A stretch of DNA of 64,000 nucleotides from Mortierella sp. BCC40632 (GCA_011634665.1 WAEK01000030.1:108501-172500); one strand, 5' to 3'. Positions 19,310 to 36,670 are shown, numbered from the stretch's first letter. Numbers and translations: made by a program. Notes: generated from the letters alone by a model not told the origin.

Positions 19310-20182
19310 ATGTCCGTCGATCCTTCATCCGTCGCGGGGACATTGGCATCGCCCCCGTCCACCCCAAATGACACCAACGCTCCTAGTAAACAGTTTACCA
19401 ATGGGCTACTCATTGCGTCAGGGACGGCATTTCTCACGGGAATCTTTGGTTCACTTTGGTACCAAGGACGGAAGGACAAGAGGAGAGGCCTCAGTAAGTC
19501 GTCAGAGACCAGTAATGCTTTGGGAGTTGCACTCATGGAACCACTTTCCCCATAATGGCTTCTAGTTACATGGAGCTCTGACATTACCCTTATTCATTCA
19601 TTCGGTAGATCATTCCTTAGCAGGCTCAGGAGTCACCCCAGGACTAAAGTCTCTCCACGATGTCAAGGCTGCAGAAACACTATTGAAGGAGGGTCGACTG
19701 TTAGGACTCAAAGCATTTGGAATTGCCACCATCCTGTGTATCTCTGGATCAGCCCTGATTGTTGGAGGTGCTCGCTGGGCTCTGGATATTGAGACGGTAA
19801 AGGATGACCTCGGTGCTGGCAATTCTATCGACACATCAGACAGGATCAAAGAACCCACTGCTGACTATTTTTCTGTATCCTCCTTAATCCATAATCTTGC
19901 CTGTGTTAGATCCCAGAGTTCTCAGCAAAGATGCGTGAGCTCTTCCCAAAGCAAAAGACAAAATTTGTGGAAGCAGTGGTAGAGGCGGATCGGTCAGTCT
20001 TTGGAGATAGCTCAAAGTCCAAGCAACCATCGAAGAAGGAAGGGAAGGAAGAGGCTGGATCTATGACAGATGAGAAAGATCTTGATCACGAGGACGATAA
20101 CAACATCCTTGGTCGGATAGAGAAGGAGCTGAGGAGGCTAGAGAAGGAGGAGGAGGAATATAGCCAACCCTCCAACGCTTAG
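19310..20182 (+). CDS. TMEM242-like mitochondrial membrane protein
   Basis: Three exons, 19310-19493, 19609-19796 and 19910-20182, join in phase to 214 residues. There are two hydrophobic segments, at about residues 30-48 (GLLIASGTAFLTGIFGSLW) and about 85-110 (GLKAFGIATILCISGSALIVGG). They are followed by FSAKMRELFPK, which matches the TMEM242 signature of a hydrophobic hairpin and a F..KM...FP tail. The C-terminus adds about 70 charged residues, ending in a probable coiled coil (IEKELRRLEKEEEE), longer than in animals. TMEM242 is an inner mitochondrial membrane protein needed for ATP synthase c-ring and complex I assembly; the same role here is an inference from family membership. Paired CCAAT boxes lie upstream. 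Assignment is by pattern and could be off if another two-helix family shares the tail. Confidence 0.65.
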
Positions 20183-20600
20183 AACTGCCCGAAGACGGAA
20201 CACCCCCACCCCGATATCTTCTCCACTCGGGGGAGGTCTCTCCGTTGCCCGGAAGTGGAAGTGGGTCCAACAAGCCACTCTCGCAGATATCAGATATCCA
20301 GAACTTTAAAAAAAAAATCGTGATCTCGTGTGTGTGTGGTGTAGCGGAGTGGATTTCCGAAGGAGAGGAGTGCCATTCGCCCATGACAAATTGCTTATTC
20401 CTTCCACCGCATCTCCGGCGCAGTCTCTTCTTTTTCTCTCTTTCTCTCTTTCTCTCTCTCTCTCTGACTCATTTGCTTATCCTTAGCCCTCATTCATCCG
20501 CCACTGCGTTGAAAGGCCCTTTTTCTCTCTCCTTATCTCATCGCAGGAGTGTACAGACAACCTCCCCTCCCTCATCCTTCTTTCCCTCCATCTCATCACC

Positions 20601-21785
20601 ATGGCATTCTCGGGAGCACTGACCCTCTCCGACCTGAACGACTTCATCTCGCCTTCCCAGGCATGCATCAAGCCCATTGAGGTCGCCAAGACCTCAGACA
20701 CTGCAGTACGCATTTGCTTGACTCCCTTCAGCTCTTTTATTTTTTCCCCTCCTTCATTCCTGCATCCTAAGAGATCTTTAGTCCTACTTCCCGGTCTTGG
20801 TTGTCACAGACTTGCTAACTTCACTCCATCTTTATCTAGGGTGCCATCAAAGTAGATGATACCGGTGCCTACTACGAAGTGACAGTGGATGGACTTGAGA
20901 CCAAGCTGGAGACTGCCACCATCAATCTGAATGACTGTCTGGCCTGCAGGTAAAGAAAAAAAAATCTGTTCCTGATGATCTTTCTCCGATCTGGAAAGTG
21001 GGCGCTGTGTATCTCTGGAAGAGAAGAGAGATCTTTTTGTGTTCGATTTGACTTATCAAGCCAACGGTACCGTTGTTGTTTTACTCATAGCGGATGTATT
21101 ACATCAGCGGAAAGTGTCCTGGTGACTCTTCAGTCTCAGGAGGAGCTCTACAACGTCCTGAAGCAGAACAAGGCAGCCGTCGAGGGTAAAGCGAGGAAAA
21201 AAAAAAAAAAAAATGAGAGCCATGAGATCTTTTTAGAAATTTTGATCCGAAGTAAGAAAGTGAACAGAAAGCTGAACTTGCCTCCATCTTGTGTGACCAT
21301 CATTTACATCATTTAACTAGGCCAATGATGCCAGCAAACATCGGACTGTCGTCGTCTCCATCTCTCCGCAGACTCGAGCCTCCTTTGCAGCAAAGTACAA
21401 CCAAACCCCCTTGCAGGTTGCCAGGAAGCTGACCTGGTTTTTCAAAAACCTAGGCGTTCACTATATCTTTGACACCTCCTTCTCTCGAGATCTCTCTCTT
21501 CTTGAAAGCGCCAGGGAATTTGTGGACCGGTATAAAAAGGCGGTTGCCAAGGGTATTATCAAGATGCCAACTTTGGATGGATCATCATCAGCTGCCACCA
21601 ACACAACCGCAGATGGAGATATGGACATGGACGCACCACAACCAAAGGCTCCCCGGAAAAGGATTATTCGTCGAGGCGCAGCCAGTGAAGAACCTGCGGC
21701 GCCTGTTGAAAGAGAGAGTGCGATGCCTATGCTTGCATCGGCTTGTCCAGGTATGTCATCCCCCTTGTGTCCATGAACAACAACA

Positions 21786-21820
<35 letters not shown>

Positions 21821-22980
21821 CTGTCGAGTTCTCTTGTGGAAATGGAGCAAGTACTACGATCATCATTAACGCCATTTGGTTGTGCTTTTTTTATTTTTTA
21901 TTTTAAATATATTAGGATGGATTTGCTATGCGGAGAAAACACATGGATATATTTTGCCCTATATTAGTGATACAAAGTCCCCACAACAGATTATGGGCTC
22001 TTTGGTAAAAGACCATCTCGGATCCCAGCTAGGACTCAAGTTAGTATCAATTTTTTTTTATTTTTTTATTTTTTTTATTAAGCTGGCCAGGATTTCCCAC
22101 TCATCAAGTATTTCCATGGAATTAACGCTGCTTACCCCCTTTTCCCCCTGTGGGTTGTTGCTACTGCCTTCGTTTGTTTCTCCTCATTTTTAGGCCGGAT
22201 CAGATTTATCATGTTGGTGTGATGCCTTGTTACGACAAGAAACTGGAGGCCTCTCGATCTGACTTTTATTCAGACCTGTACAGCACACGTGATGTCGATT
22301 GTGTGATCACCTCTACTGAAGTTGAAAAGATGTTTACAGAACAAGGACAACCAGACATGAACACCTTTGGCGAAATGAGTCTCGATATTGGATACAACAG
22401 TGTTGTCAAGGATCCATCAACTGGTGAAGATCAGGTGCTTGTTGGATCTAGTGGGAATGCTTCTGGTGGGTTCTTGGAGTATATCATGCAATATGCTGCT
22501 CGGGAACTCTTTGGCATCACAGGTGTGGATGTGGCGAATTCGATTGGTGTCGAAGTGAAGACAGTACGAAATACCGACTTTAGAGAGGTCACCCTGGAAG
22601 TGCCGGGATCAGGTCAGGTGTTGCTCAAGTTTGCAGCTGCTTATGGATTCCGCAACATTCAGAATTTGGTCCGCAAAGTCAAAACCAGTAAATCGCCCTA
22701 TCATTTTGTGGAAGTGATGGCATGTCCATCTGGATGTATCAATGGCGGAGGTCAGTTGAAACAGCCGAGCTCTGTATCACTCAAGGACTGGATCGCCCAT
22801 GCGGACCAACAATACAGGAATGGCGTTTTGGACCGTTCTCCTGAACAGAACCCTGTTCTAGCTCAGTTGTATCAAGAATGGCTGGGAGGTCCTGACACGC
22901 CCAAGGCTCGACAGCAGTTGAGAACTCAATACCATGCGATCGAACAGAGTTTGGTGAATCCACTTGCTGTCAATTGGTAA
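20601..22980 (+). CDS. NAR1: Cytosolic Fe-S cluster assembly factor NAR1
   Basis: Exons: 20601-20705, 20840-20949, 21091-21178, 21321-21750, 21916-22039 and 22194-22980, giving 547 residues. It is the iron-only hydrogenase-like protein that acts in the CIA machinery, linking the scaffold to the targeting complex in the cytosol. The N-terminal cluster ligands are Cys22 (ACIKP) and Cys68/71/74 (NDCLACSGC). The H-cluster-like ligands lie in [23 protein letters not shown] and [14 protein letters not shown], and the catalytic-like core [14 protein letters not shown] is present. A Ser/Thr/Ala-rich, then basic insert of about 50 residues (GSSSAATN ... [11 protein letters not shown]) sits in exon 4 before the first H-cluster cysteine. 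Exon 3 needs the weak donor GTCGAG at 21179, because the better-looking GTAAAG at 21186 breaks the frame. Intron 4 has a (CGA)n run. Confidence 0.95.
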
Positions 22981-23361
22981 TCACCTCCCCCACCCTCCTC
23001 TCCCTTCCCGTACATTAGAAAAGCTTACACTGTACACTACTTGACGAATTAAAATGAAAAGCTGCTGTCTAAAAATATCACTCTCTGCCAGCTGCTGGCT
23101 CAGTCAGGATGCTGGTGTAGATCATTGACAAAAGATTTGTTGACTGCAGTCTCGTGGTTTCTCTATTGATGATTGAGCCAAGGGGGGGAACAGCGGTGTG
23201 TTGATGGTGGTGACAATGGTTTTACAGTCAAAGCTCTTAGTCCTTCTTATGAAGAATAGCCCAACTCCAGATCGGATTTTTAGAGCCAACCTATCCACTC
23301 AAAAGGAATACCTCCATGATTTTTATTTTATTTTATTTGTAATGAAGAAACGTGGGCTCCT

Positions 23362-23362
23362 G

Positions 23363-23399
<37 letters not shown>

Positions 23400-23598
23400 C
23401 TTCTTCTTCTGCAGGTACACGAGTGTTTCAGATGAAGGCTGGGGCCTGGAGGTTTTTATTCAGGAACAGAAAAAAAAAAAAAAAAAAAAAAAAGAGTTGA
23501 GGATGTGTGCGGTGAAGCCTCAGCCTACGGAGCGTTACAGTCAACTCATAATTTGGACATGTCTCTGTTTAGGAATGTGCGTTTCTGTATTTGGATTG

Positions 23599-23632
<34 letters not shown>
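23362..23632. repeat. Cluster of three long A runs
   Basis: Runs of about 36, 23 and 33 A residues within 270 bp, separated by unrelated unique sequence. Confidence 0.9.
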
Positions 23633-23633
<1 letters not shown>

Positions 23634-23722
23634 CGCAACGCTGGTGAGGGTGCTCTATCCCTCGGATAAATAACCAATCTAGATCATTCATTCATATTCA
23701 CAAGCAAAACTTGATACCCGTG

Positions 23723-23989
23723 TTACTTCTTTATTTTCCATAGCCAACAGAGAGGCCCAGCCTCTCCTAAAACGGTCTTTGTGTTCCTCATACGGCATCT
23801 CTCTCTCTCACACACACACTCTCTCTCGTCAATGTATCTGTTTCTTAGCTGACGCTTCTTCGCCAGGAGTGTGTCAAATACTGCACCAACAAGAAACATC
23901 AAGCAGCAGCAGTATAAATCATTAGAGAGTATGCCTAGATGTCGCTTAATTCTATCAACAAGATCAACAACGGCAGTCGTTTCTACCAT
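23723..23989 (-). CDS. Possible small one-helix membrane protein
   Basis: 88 codons from the ATG at 23989. The first 58 residues look protein-like: an amphipathic start (VVDLVDRIKRHLGIL), one hydrophobic helix (LYCCCLMFLVGAVFDTLL) and a basic stretch (AKKRQLRNRY). The rest is encoded by a GA/GT microsatellite. A perfect palindromic TGACGTCA lies 82 bp upstream. No family recognised; it may be a chance frame. Confidence 0.25.
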   Translation of the reverse strand: MVETTAVVDLVDRIKRHLGILSNDLYCCCLMFLVGAVFDTLLAKKRQLRNRYIDERECVCERERCRMRNTKTVLGEAGPLCWLWKIKK

Positions 23990-24070
23990 AGCATGGGAAT
24001 ACTTAGCACCTTTTAAGTCATGCGACCCAGGGGAAGGAGGGGGGGCGGAGACTTCTAGCTTCTAGCGAAT

Positions 24071-24078
24071 TGACGTCA
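24071..24078. promoter_or_regulatory. Palindromic CRE-type site
   Basis: TGACGTCA within ATTGACGTCAAT, itself a 12-bp perfect palindrome. This is the known consensus for ATF/CREB-type bZIP factors. The nearest possible target is the small minus-strand frame starting at 23989. Confidence 0.4.
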
Positions 24079-25710
24079 ATAGAAAATAAAAATAAAAATA
24101 AAGGCGAAAAAACGCGCCCAGGAACCACAGCACTGAGACAGACCAATCATACTCCAGGAGAAAGAATCGAAGAGCGGCGGGGCACATAAAAAAAAAACAC
24201 GCTCCTCTCCCTAGTAACCTCCCCTTCCTCCTCCCCTGGTCAAATTCCTTGCAGCAAGAAGGATTTGACCGGTGCTTTTTTCTCTCTTTCTTTCTAAAGC
24301 TCGTGTGGTTCTCTCTGGTACAACAGGCCAGCCAAAACAAGTCCTCCCCTTCTCCCTCTCTCTCAGATGCAGACCCATCTTACTGCGATTAAGGGACATT
24401 TTGCAACCAAGCAAAAGGGACGTTGTAAGGGATAAGGTGAGCACGTTGGGTATGCTGGATCGTGAAGCGTTTGCTTCCCCTGCCATGAACGGCCAGAGCA
24501 GTCCGCAGAAGGAGGAGGAGGAGGAAGGGGAAGAGGGAAGAGGGAAGAGGGAAGAAAGGGGAAGAAATCGGAAAGGGGAAGAAGGCTGGGCAACAAAGAA
24601 TGAGGGACCGGAGGGCATTAAGAGAAAGAGAGCGAGTGAGTGAGCAGTTGGATACGATGAAGAGGAGACATGATTTTGACTGGGATAAAGGAAAGAAGGA
24701 GATGGGTCTGAAGGAGGAAGGAGTGGAAAGAATGGCCCATATCTCCTGCATTCTTGGTCTTGCAAACTAGGAGGCACGAGTTCACGCTTTTTTTTTCGTA
24801 CATAATTTACTCCATAAGTCAATCTAGTCTCCCCAAAGTTGTTCGTTAGGAAGGTCGTCCAACGCTGTAAACAATTGGGCTCGTGGAAGCTGTCCGAACT
24901 ACAGGAAGAAATCAAAGAGACACCCAAGATACGATCGCAAAGAGCGAGTCGCAGGTTGTCAGAGCCGGTGTCCTGTGAGCCTTTCGGGCTCATTCTCTCT
25001 CTCTCTCTCGCAAGACAAGACGGATAATAGCGGAGATTAGGCAAAACCTCTCAGCCACGTCGCGTTCGACCAAACCTGCGACTCTGTCCGATCCTGCTCA
25101 ATGCCTCAGGGGAGAATCCGCCAGACGCGGAGACGAGGACTGCAACAGTTTAAGAGGAAGAGCGAAAGAGAGCGAGCGAAAGAGAGTGAGCGAGAAAGAG
25201 AAAAAGAATGTGTGTGTGAGAAAGAGACGATCTTCTTGGAGCGAATGAGAGAGTGAGATGGGGGAGGGGTGGGGGAGAGAGAGGAAAGGACATGAACTAG
25301 GTAACGGACCGAGTGAGGCCAAAGGGTCGTTCTCAAAATAGCTGCTGGATGAAAAGGCGGCTCCACCACCGTCCTCATCTTGCGGAGTGTCTACCTTGTG
25401 TGAACCCTCTCTTTGGCTGGAAGAGATCAAAACGACGACCTAACTATACTATATTAAGCAGAGCGTGGGTCATTTGGTAGCACTTACCCACTTACCTTAT
25501 TTGTACCTTCCCTCACTTATGTCCTGTGCTCCAGGGGTTTGAGGGGTATGGTATGACAACTATCAAGATGACTTTGGAAGGATTAGGAAGAGCGGGTGGG
25601 AGTCAAGTTGCCTGGCCGCATGGCCGCCTGATTTGTGAATGCTTTCGTGCAGTGCACTACTTTCGTGTCTAACATATAAATACAGCATCAACTCGAGCAC
25701 CTCCTCCTTA

Positions 25711-25712
<2 letters not shown>

Positions 25713-25763
<51 letters not shown>
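25713..25763. repeat. (CT)n microsatellite upstream of the GPI-protein gene
   Basis: About 25 uninterrupted CT units, 200 bp before the start codon and probably in the promoter or 5' leader. Confidence 0.9.
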
Positions 25764-25771
<8 letters not shown>

Positions 25772-25961
25772 TCTCAAGCTCTGTCAAAGGCCTTTGATCC
25801 CTTCTTTTTCACTCTCTTCCTCATCTCAAGCTCACGCCACCTTACTCCACCTCCGTGACGCACCCACATCCCATCCCGCTCAGATTCTATCTCTTCATTC
25901 TACCCTTCGGCTTGCTGATACAGGTTCATCCACATATTTATATACCCACATCTATCTCATC

Positions 25962-26892
25962 ATGTCATCCAAGATTGTAGCCGTCCTCGTCGCGCTCTCT
26001 CTCGTCGCAAGTCCTGTTCTTGCGTACGAGAAGGTGACCTGCCAAAAGAATGCTACCCAAAATATTATCACATCCATCACCGATGCCAACAACTTTTGTA
26101 CAATGTTGACAGGCTATGGAGTTGATCCAGTAGCGCCTAATGAAGGATGTGCATCCGTCTATTGCCATGGTGCTACAAAACACGGTGGCCAACCAATGCC
26201 AGAGGGATATATTCTCTCGTCTAACTTTCATCGTAATGACACCGCCAAGTACGTCCAAGTCACCGGCTGCATCAACTCATCCGTCTGGGCCCAGAATGCA
26301 ACAGATGATGGTGGTCAGATGGACTCGCACGGCTGGCCATACTCATGCGCAGGATACAATAAGTTTGTCTCGTTGATCGAGCCAGCCACCAACACGTTCT
26401 GTCTCCGGTGTTGTATGTCGAAGGACAACTCGGACTGTAACACAAGTAAGTTTGCTACTAGTCTACACCTGCGACGCAATCTGTGGAGCGTATGTGTCTT
26501 TTGCCTTTTGATTTGGTGACTAAAATGGTCAATGCTTTATACTTGGATAATTGTGTGTGATAGGCGTGTCGACTAAGGGATGCTGGAATATCATCCCAGG
26601 AGAGTACACAATGCCAGACGGCACTGCCTGCAAACCCCCCAGCAGTTTCTCGACTCCTCCTGCTCCTCCTACCCCTGCTACTACCTCGGCTACACCGACA
26701 CCGTCGAATGGAGCAGGAGTAGTTGTGAAAACTCCCCCTGGAGCCGCTGGAGCTGCTGGATCCGGGTCGACCTCTTCCGGGAACAAGCCTCTCGATTTGG
26801 AAGCTAACTCAGGACCAAGTGGCCCAAGTTCTTCCAGAGCATTGGTCGCTGTTCTTGCTGTCGTTGCAATGGTTGCGACAGTTGGCCTCTAG
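25962..26892 (+). CDS. Secreted, probably GPI-anchored cysteine-rich glycoprotein
   Basis: Two exons, 25962-26445 and 26564-26892, give 270 residues. A signal peptide (MSSKIVAVLVALSLVASPVLAY) comes first. The ectodomain, about residues 22-190, has 13 cysteines including CLRCCMSKDN and GCWNIIPGEY, the motif YVQVTG, and several N-glycosylation sequons (NAT, NDT, NSS). A Pro/Thr/Ser-rich stalk follows, then a Gly/Ala/Ser region and a C-terminal hydrophobic segment (ALVAVLAVVAMVATVGL), the layout of a GPI-anchored wall or plasma-membrane protein. The ectodomain resembles a family of fungal secreted proteins with an F/YC..CC and GC.W.MP/IP pattern, some annotated as macrophage-activating glycoproteins; no enzyme activity is known. 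The start is chosen because it opens directly into the signal peptide. Confidence 0.8.
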
Positions 26893-27126
26893 AGTCTAGT
26901 TTCTTTCTCCCTCTTTTTTTTTCATTTTAAATATCCTTTTTGCTGTTGGCTTCATTCAAGCTCTTCTGTCAATAATACTTGAAGACAAAAGCAAAGAGAA
27001 AGGAGGGAGTAGCTGTAGTCGGTTTGTTTGAAATCCAACTCATACCGTTAGTATAGTCAAGTATAATAATAATATCCATAAGGTCCTAATTTGAGACAAT
27101 TAGCGAAGTTTTTTTTTTTTTTTTTT

Positions 27127-27166
<40 letters not shown>

Positions 27167-27344
27167 GGCAGTAGGATGACCAAGAAAGTCGGGTTTCGAT
27201 CGCTCTCCATTTCAATGACCGGTAGCGCTTGTAGCCACAGCGTTGAGATTTCCGATCAACCTTACAGGAGCCAACGTTTTCTCAAACACATCGCCTCCTT
27301 TTCGCTTTCTTTTCTTTCTTTCTTTTCTTTTTTTTTTTTTATGG

Positions 27345-27377
<33 letters not shown>

Positions 27378-29521
27378 TGGGCTGCAAACAGACGAGGATC
27401 CCGGAATCTAACCAGGGTCGTTTTGGTCAACAAATGGAGTCCTGTGCCAGTGGTAAGAAAATAAGCACAGTACAATACGTATTGTCTCCTTAGAGTAGTA
27501 CGTTACTACCATTGCCCCAGTGAGCCTGGATTCGCATTGAGCCTGGGTCTGTGATTGAGCAAATGTAGTAGCACCATTGTGGGTACTTCTGACAAAGGAT
27601 CGAAATAAAAAAAAAAAAAAAAAAAAAAGCGGTGATCGACAGGGGGAGAAGAAGGAGGAAAGAACAGGCTTGAGATTCGAGGTCGGAGAGCCATGTTGAG
27701 GAAAGCGCCTTTTTTTTTTTTTTTTTACTTCATGAAAAACCTTGTTACGGCAGCAGGATCGCCACCAATGTAGTTGCATAGTTGTATGGGAACACCATTG
27801 ATTGATTAATTGATTTTTTTTTCTGTTCTACATAGGATGAAACACATGTGCTGGGATTACCACATATTGGTGGTTTTAAAGGGCTCCAGCTCGTCTCCAG
27901 TCATCCTTCCCAATTTGATCCCATCAGGGCGATTTGATTCTGGATCAAGGCCAGGGCTAGAGAGGGAATGACGGTCCAACTAACTGATCTTCAGCCAAGA
28001 AGAGAGAGAGAGAAGGGGAAAAGAAAATCAGAATCTCTCCAACCGATGTACACGAAAGCTCAGAAAAAAAAAAAAAAAAGAATAGGCGTCCATCATGACT
28101 GGGTAACTCCCCTGTTGTTCTGGTGCTCTCACGCAGTGTCTCTGTGCTTCTCTCCGTTCAGAGACAAATTGGCACGGCTCACTCTATCAAGGCGTTCTTT
28201 TTGACTGAACAACGGGACGCAGAGTCACCTCAACGGCGCAACCAGAATTATTGGGATGTGTGAAGGATCACGCAGCAGGATGGGGCTTAATTGCCGCGCC
28301 CGCGCTTGGACCATTGAGCGTCTCTTCTCTCCACCTCTGGTCAGATGAAGGAGCTCCGTGAATCTTTTTATTTGAGAATGAGAGAGAGAGAGAGAAGAGA
28401 GAGAGAAAATGAAAGAAAGAGAGCGAGAGAGATAGAGAGAGATAGAGAAGCAAGAGCTGACTTGGCTGTTTGTGGCCAATGGATCCAAGGATGGTCCGCA
28501 GGGACAACACAGGACACAGGGCAGTACAGGGCGGGCTGCAGGCGACGATTGAAGCACGTTCCTCGGAGAGGCTCTTGCTCTGGGCGCACTCACTGGGTTG
28601 TTTGATGCTCGCTCAGTCATCAGCAATATTATCCATCTCATCAATCTGATGTGCTCACTTCTCTCTTTCTTTTTTCTTATTCTCTTTCTCTTCATCATTT
28701 TCATTGTTCTTGCCCTATTGTGCTGATTTTTTTTTTTTTTTTCTTCTCTCATTCTCACTTCATCATCCATCGCTCTTCTCATCACCCTTCTTTTTACTCA
28801 GAAAGAGTGCGAGAAAGAGAGATAGAGAGAAAGAGAGAAAGAAAGAGAGGTGAGTGAGTGAGCATTCTTCTTCTTCACCCCACATTACCCCACACGTGCT
28901 CCGCTCTTCCTCTTCTCCTCCCGCGCGCACTCGACAGGTACGACGACGAGCTGGGCTTTTTTACTCTTCTTGCTCAATAAGCCAATTCAGCCAATCAATC
29001 CATCATCCATTCATCAACAAATCATTGCCATCCCATCCCATCCCATCCCATCCCATCTCATCTCTGCTTCTTCATTGCCTGTATCACTCGCACTGTCTTG
29101 GTATCATCTACTACCTTGCAACACTTCCTACCTTCCTGCCTTCCTGCCTGCCTGGCTGTCTACCTGTCTGTCTGTCTGTCTTGTCTGTCTGTCTGTCTGT
29201 CTGTCTGTGTCTGTCTGTCTGTCTGTGTCTGTCTGTCTGCCCGTCTGTCTGCCTGCCTGCCTCCCTGTCTGTCTTCCTGCCTGCCTCCTCTTCCTACTCT
29301 TCCTACTCCTCCTCGTCTCCGTACGCGTGCATCCCTATTGCCTACGACTACCTGTCTCCGTGCCCTTTGACGCTTCTCTCTCTCGCTCTCTCCCTTTCTC
29401 CTTTGCTCCTGCTCTCTCTCTCTCTCTCTCTCTATCTCTTTCTCTCTCTCTCTCTATTTCTTTCTTCCTCTCTCTTTTTCTTTCCCTCTCTCTCTTCCAC
29501 TCGCTTATTGGCTCTCCTGCA
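26893..29521. other. Spacer and long pyrimidine-rich 5' region of the PAK gene
   Basis: It contains a (TTG)n run at 27129-27165, A/T runs at 27324-27375, 27607-27627 and 27711-27726, GA blocks at 28379-28450, two CCAAT boxes near 28980-28996, a (CCCAT)n array at 29029-29057 and a (CTGT)n array at about 29160-29270. The last kilobase before 29522 is almost pure CT/TGC and is likely promoter or leader of the kinase gene. No separate gene is supported. Confidence 0.5.
29029..29285. repeat. (CCCAT)n and (CTGT)n microsatellites
   Basis: A short CCCAT pentamer array, then about 25 CTGT tetramers interrupted by CTGCC units, in the probable 5' leader of the kinase gene. Confidence 0.85.
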
Positions 29522-34318
<4,797 letters not shown>

Positions 34319-34363
34319 AGATTACTTTTCATTTATTTTATTTTTTTTTATCTATTTCGTTTT

Positions 34364-34399
<36 letters not shown>

Positions 34400-34750
34400 A
34401 TTATTTTCATCCGCAACTCCCATTCTCATCCATCTCAGCCACGTCTCCTATTCCATTCTTTCTTCTACTTTTTTCCTCCTCCTCCCCATCAAAGCTATTA
34501 TGGTCGCAGAAGCTTTTTATATATACACCATTACACAGAAGCGACTTTTTGTAATTTTTTTGTCTTTTTTCCTAAATGACGAAGAAAGAAAGAGAGATTA
34601 TAAGAGTGAGAGCGTAGAGTAAGATTATGCGAAAGAGAAGTGTGTATATGTAAAAAAAAAAAAAAGAAGTGGAGATAAAGCGTGGATCAGCCATAGAGAC
34701 CTTGTGGTCCGCTCCGTTGGAAGAAGAGCTCGGACCTCTTGAGATCTGCA

Positions 34751-34819
<69 letters not shown>

Positions 34820-34948
34820 AATGTCTTGGTTCAAAAGCCACATCCTCATTCGTTTCCCCTTCTCTCTCTCTTTCTTTCTTTCTCTTTCTCTCTTTCCCTT
34901 CATCCCATTGAGCCTCACATCTATTGAACCTCACATCCATTGAACAAA
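34319..34948. other. Short spacer with GA/CT microsatellites
   Basis: Pyrimidine-rich 3' flank of the kinase gene, a (GA)n block at 34755-34820, then the CT-rich leader of the amidase gene. No gene. Confidence 0.6.
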
Positions 34949-35010
34949 ATGAAGATTGGTAAATGAGCCCTCCAAATCGACCCATGGGAAAGAAGGAGAA
35001 GAGTCTTTCT

Positions 35011-35042
<32 letters not shown>

Positions 35043-35444
35043 CCTTTCTCTATATCTCCCTCACTCTAAAGAAAACTGCCTCCTTCCTCTCTTTCAATCT
35101 TCCTAATCGACAACCTTTTTCCTTTTCCGGGCGCTCTGCCCTGACGATGACACGGGTGGTGTCTGTGTGTTTTTTTGCCATTTCTACTAGCCTGCTTACA
35201 AATCAAGCCCCATTTTGGCCAAGTCCAGAAGAATATCGACCATGCTACAACGATGGTGTCCAGGTAGATAGGCTGACCGGACAAAGGTTAAAGGGGCAAA
35301 ATGGAAGAAGAAAGAGACTTTCTGATTACTTCCTCCCCTCCCCCTTTTTTTTTCGGCGTTGGTGGATAGTCTGACGCCGGAGGATGTCGATGTACTGGTC
35401 CTACCGGAAATGGCGTTTACAGGTAGAGTGCGCCAGGAACGGCA

Positions 35445-35490
<46 letters not shown>

Positions 35491-36632
35491 AAGGAAAGCT
35501 CAGCTCGCTTTCTCCCTTCTTCCTTGCTCATAAAAACTAACACTAGCACAATTGATGGTTTGCTAGGATATGTGTTTACAGACAAGGACCATATTCGGCC
35601 ATACCTCGAGGATGCTGAGACAGGGCCCAGTGTTCAATGGGCAAAAGAGCAAGGTATCTCTTTTTCTTTTCTTTTTCTTTTTTGGTCATTTTGAGAGCCA
35701 ATGAATCTTCAGGACACGAGACAATACCTCTCCCCCTCCCCCTCCCAATGCCTAGCGATCCACGCCAGCTCATAGATTTTCTCTCTCTCTCTCTCTTCCT
35801 TATTCTTACAATTGTTCATGATTAGCGGTTCGACTAAAGGCCTTTGTGATGGTTGGATACCCCGAAAAAAGAAAAGTGATGACCAAAACTGGAGATGAAG
35901 CGGCTCAAGAAGAAGAAGCATATTACAACTCTGCCTGCTTTGTTTCTCCTACGGGGACTCTTATCACGACCTATTCCAAAAGCTTTCTCTACTATACAGA
36001 CGAGAACTGGGCACAGGAAGGCCCTGGTTTTCAGTCGACCACCGTTGAAGGGCTTGGAAAGGTATCAAAAAAAAATGAATGAATGAGAGGGGCGTTAAGA
36101 GAGAAGGCATGCAAATGGACAAGCTGGTAATCTTTTTCACCAACCTATATTTTTATACTCTTTGTATATTTGGTTGTTTTGTAGGTCGGGTTTGGTATTT
36201 GCATGGATGTGAACCCATATCAATTTAAGGCCCCCTTGGAAGCCTTCGAGTTCTCCAACTTTCATTTGGATCAAAAATCCAAGTTGATCCTTTGCTCCAT
36301 GGCCTGGAACAAACCGTTGGACCCACCTTATAAAACGTATTCCGAAGCCGTGGATACGACTAAAAAAGACCCCACGGCAAAGAAAGAGCACTCGGCAAGT
36401 CAAGTAGATTCTAAGGAGGTCCAGGACGATGACGAAGAGGACAGTGATCAATGGGAAGATGAGGATGAGGATGAGCAGAGCTATGAGGAATTTAAGAATC
36501 AAATGATAGAGTATGAGACAATCCAATATTGGGGGATGCGAATGGCCCCCTTTTACCAACAGAAGACCAAACCCTTCCAAGAAGCCACTATTGTCATTTC
36601 CAACAGGATTGGATTGGAGCCAGGTTCGTCAA

Positions 36633-36670
<38 letters not shown>

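Larger units (their letters stand above)
22981..25961. other. Large spacer with poly-A tracts and purine/pyrimidine blocks
   Basis: Three long A runs (23362-23397, 23470-23492, 23600-23632) follow NAR1. From 24.2 to 25.4 kb the plus strand is GA-rich, so long minus-strand frames arise there by lack of stop codons and have Ser/Pro/Leu-biased composition. A (CT)n block at 25713-25763 precedes the next gene. The only candidate gene is the small minus-strand frame at 23723-23989. Confidence 0.5.

Noticed and set aside
24211..25044. 277-codon minus-strand frame
   Set aside because: The strand is pyrimidine-rich, so stops are rare. The product is Ser/Pro/Leu/Phe-biased with microsatellite-encoded runs and no recognisable start or intron structure.
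28225..28785. 186-codon minus-strand frame
   Set aside because: Encoded largely by GA/CT microsatellite (repeated Arg/Met/Lys and Ser/Leu); no conserved feature.
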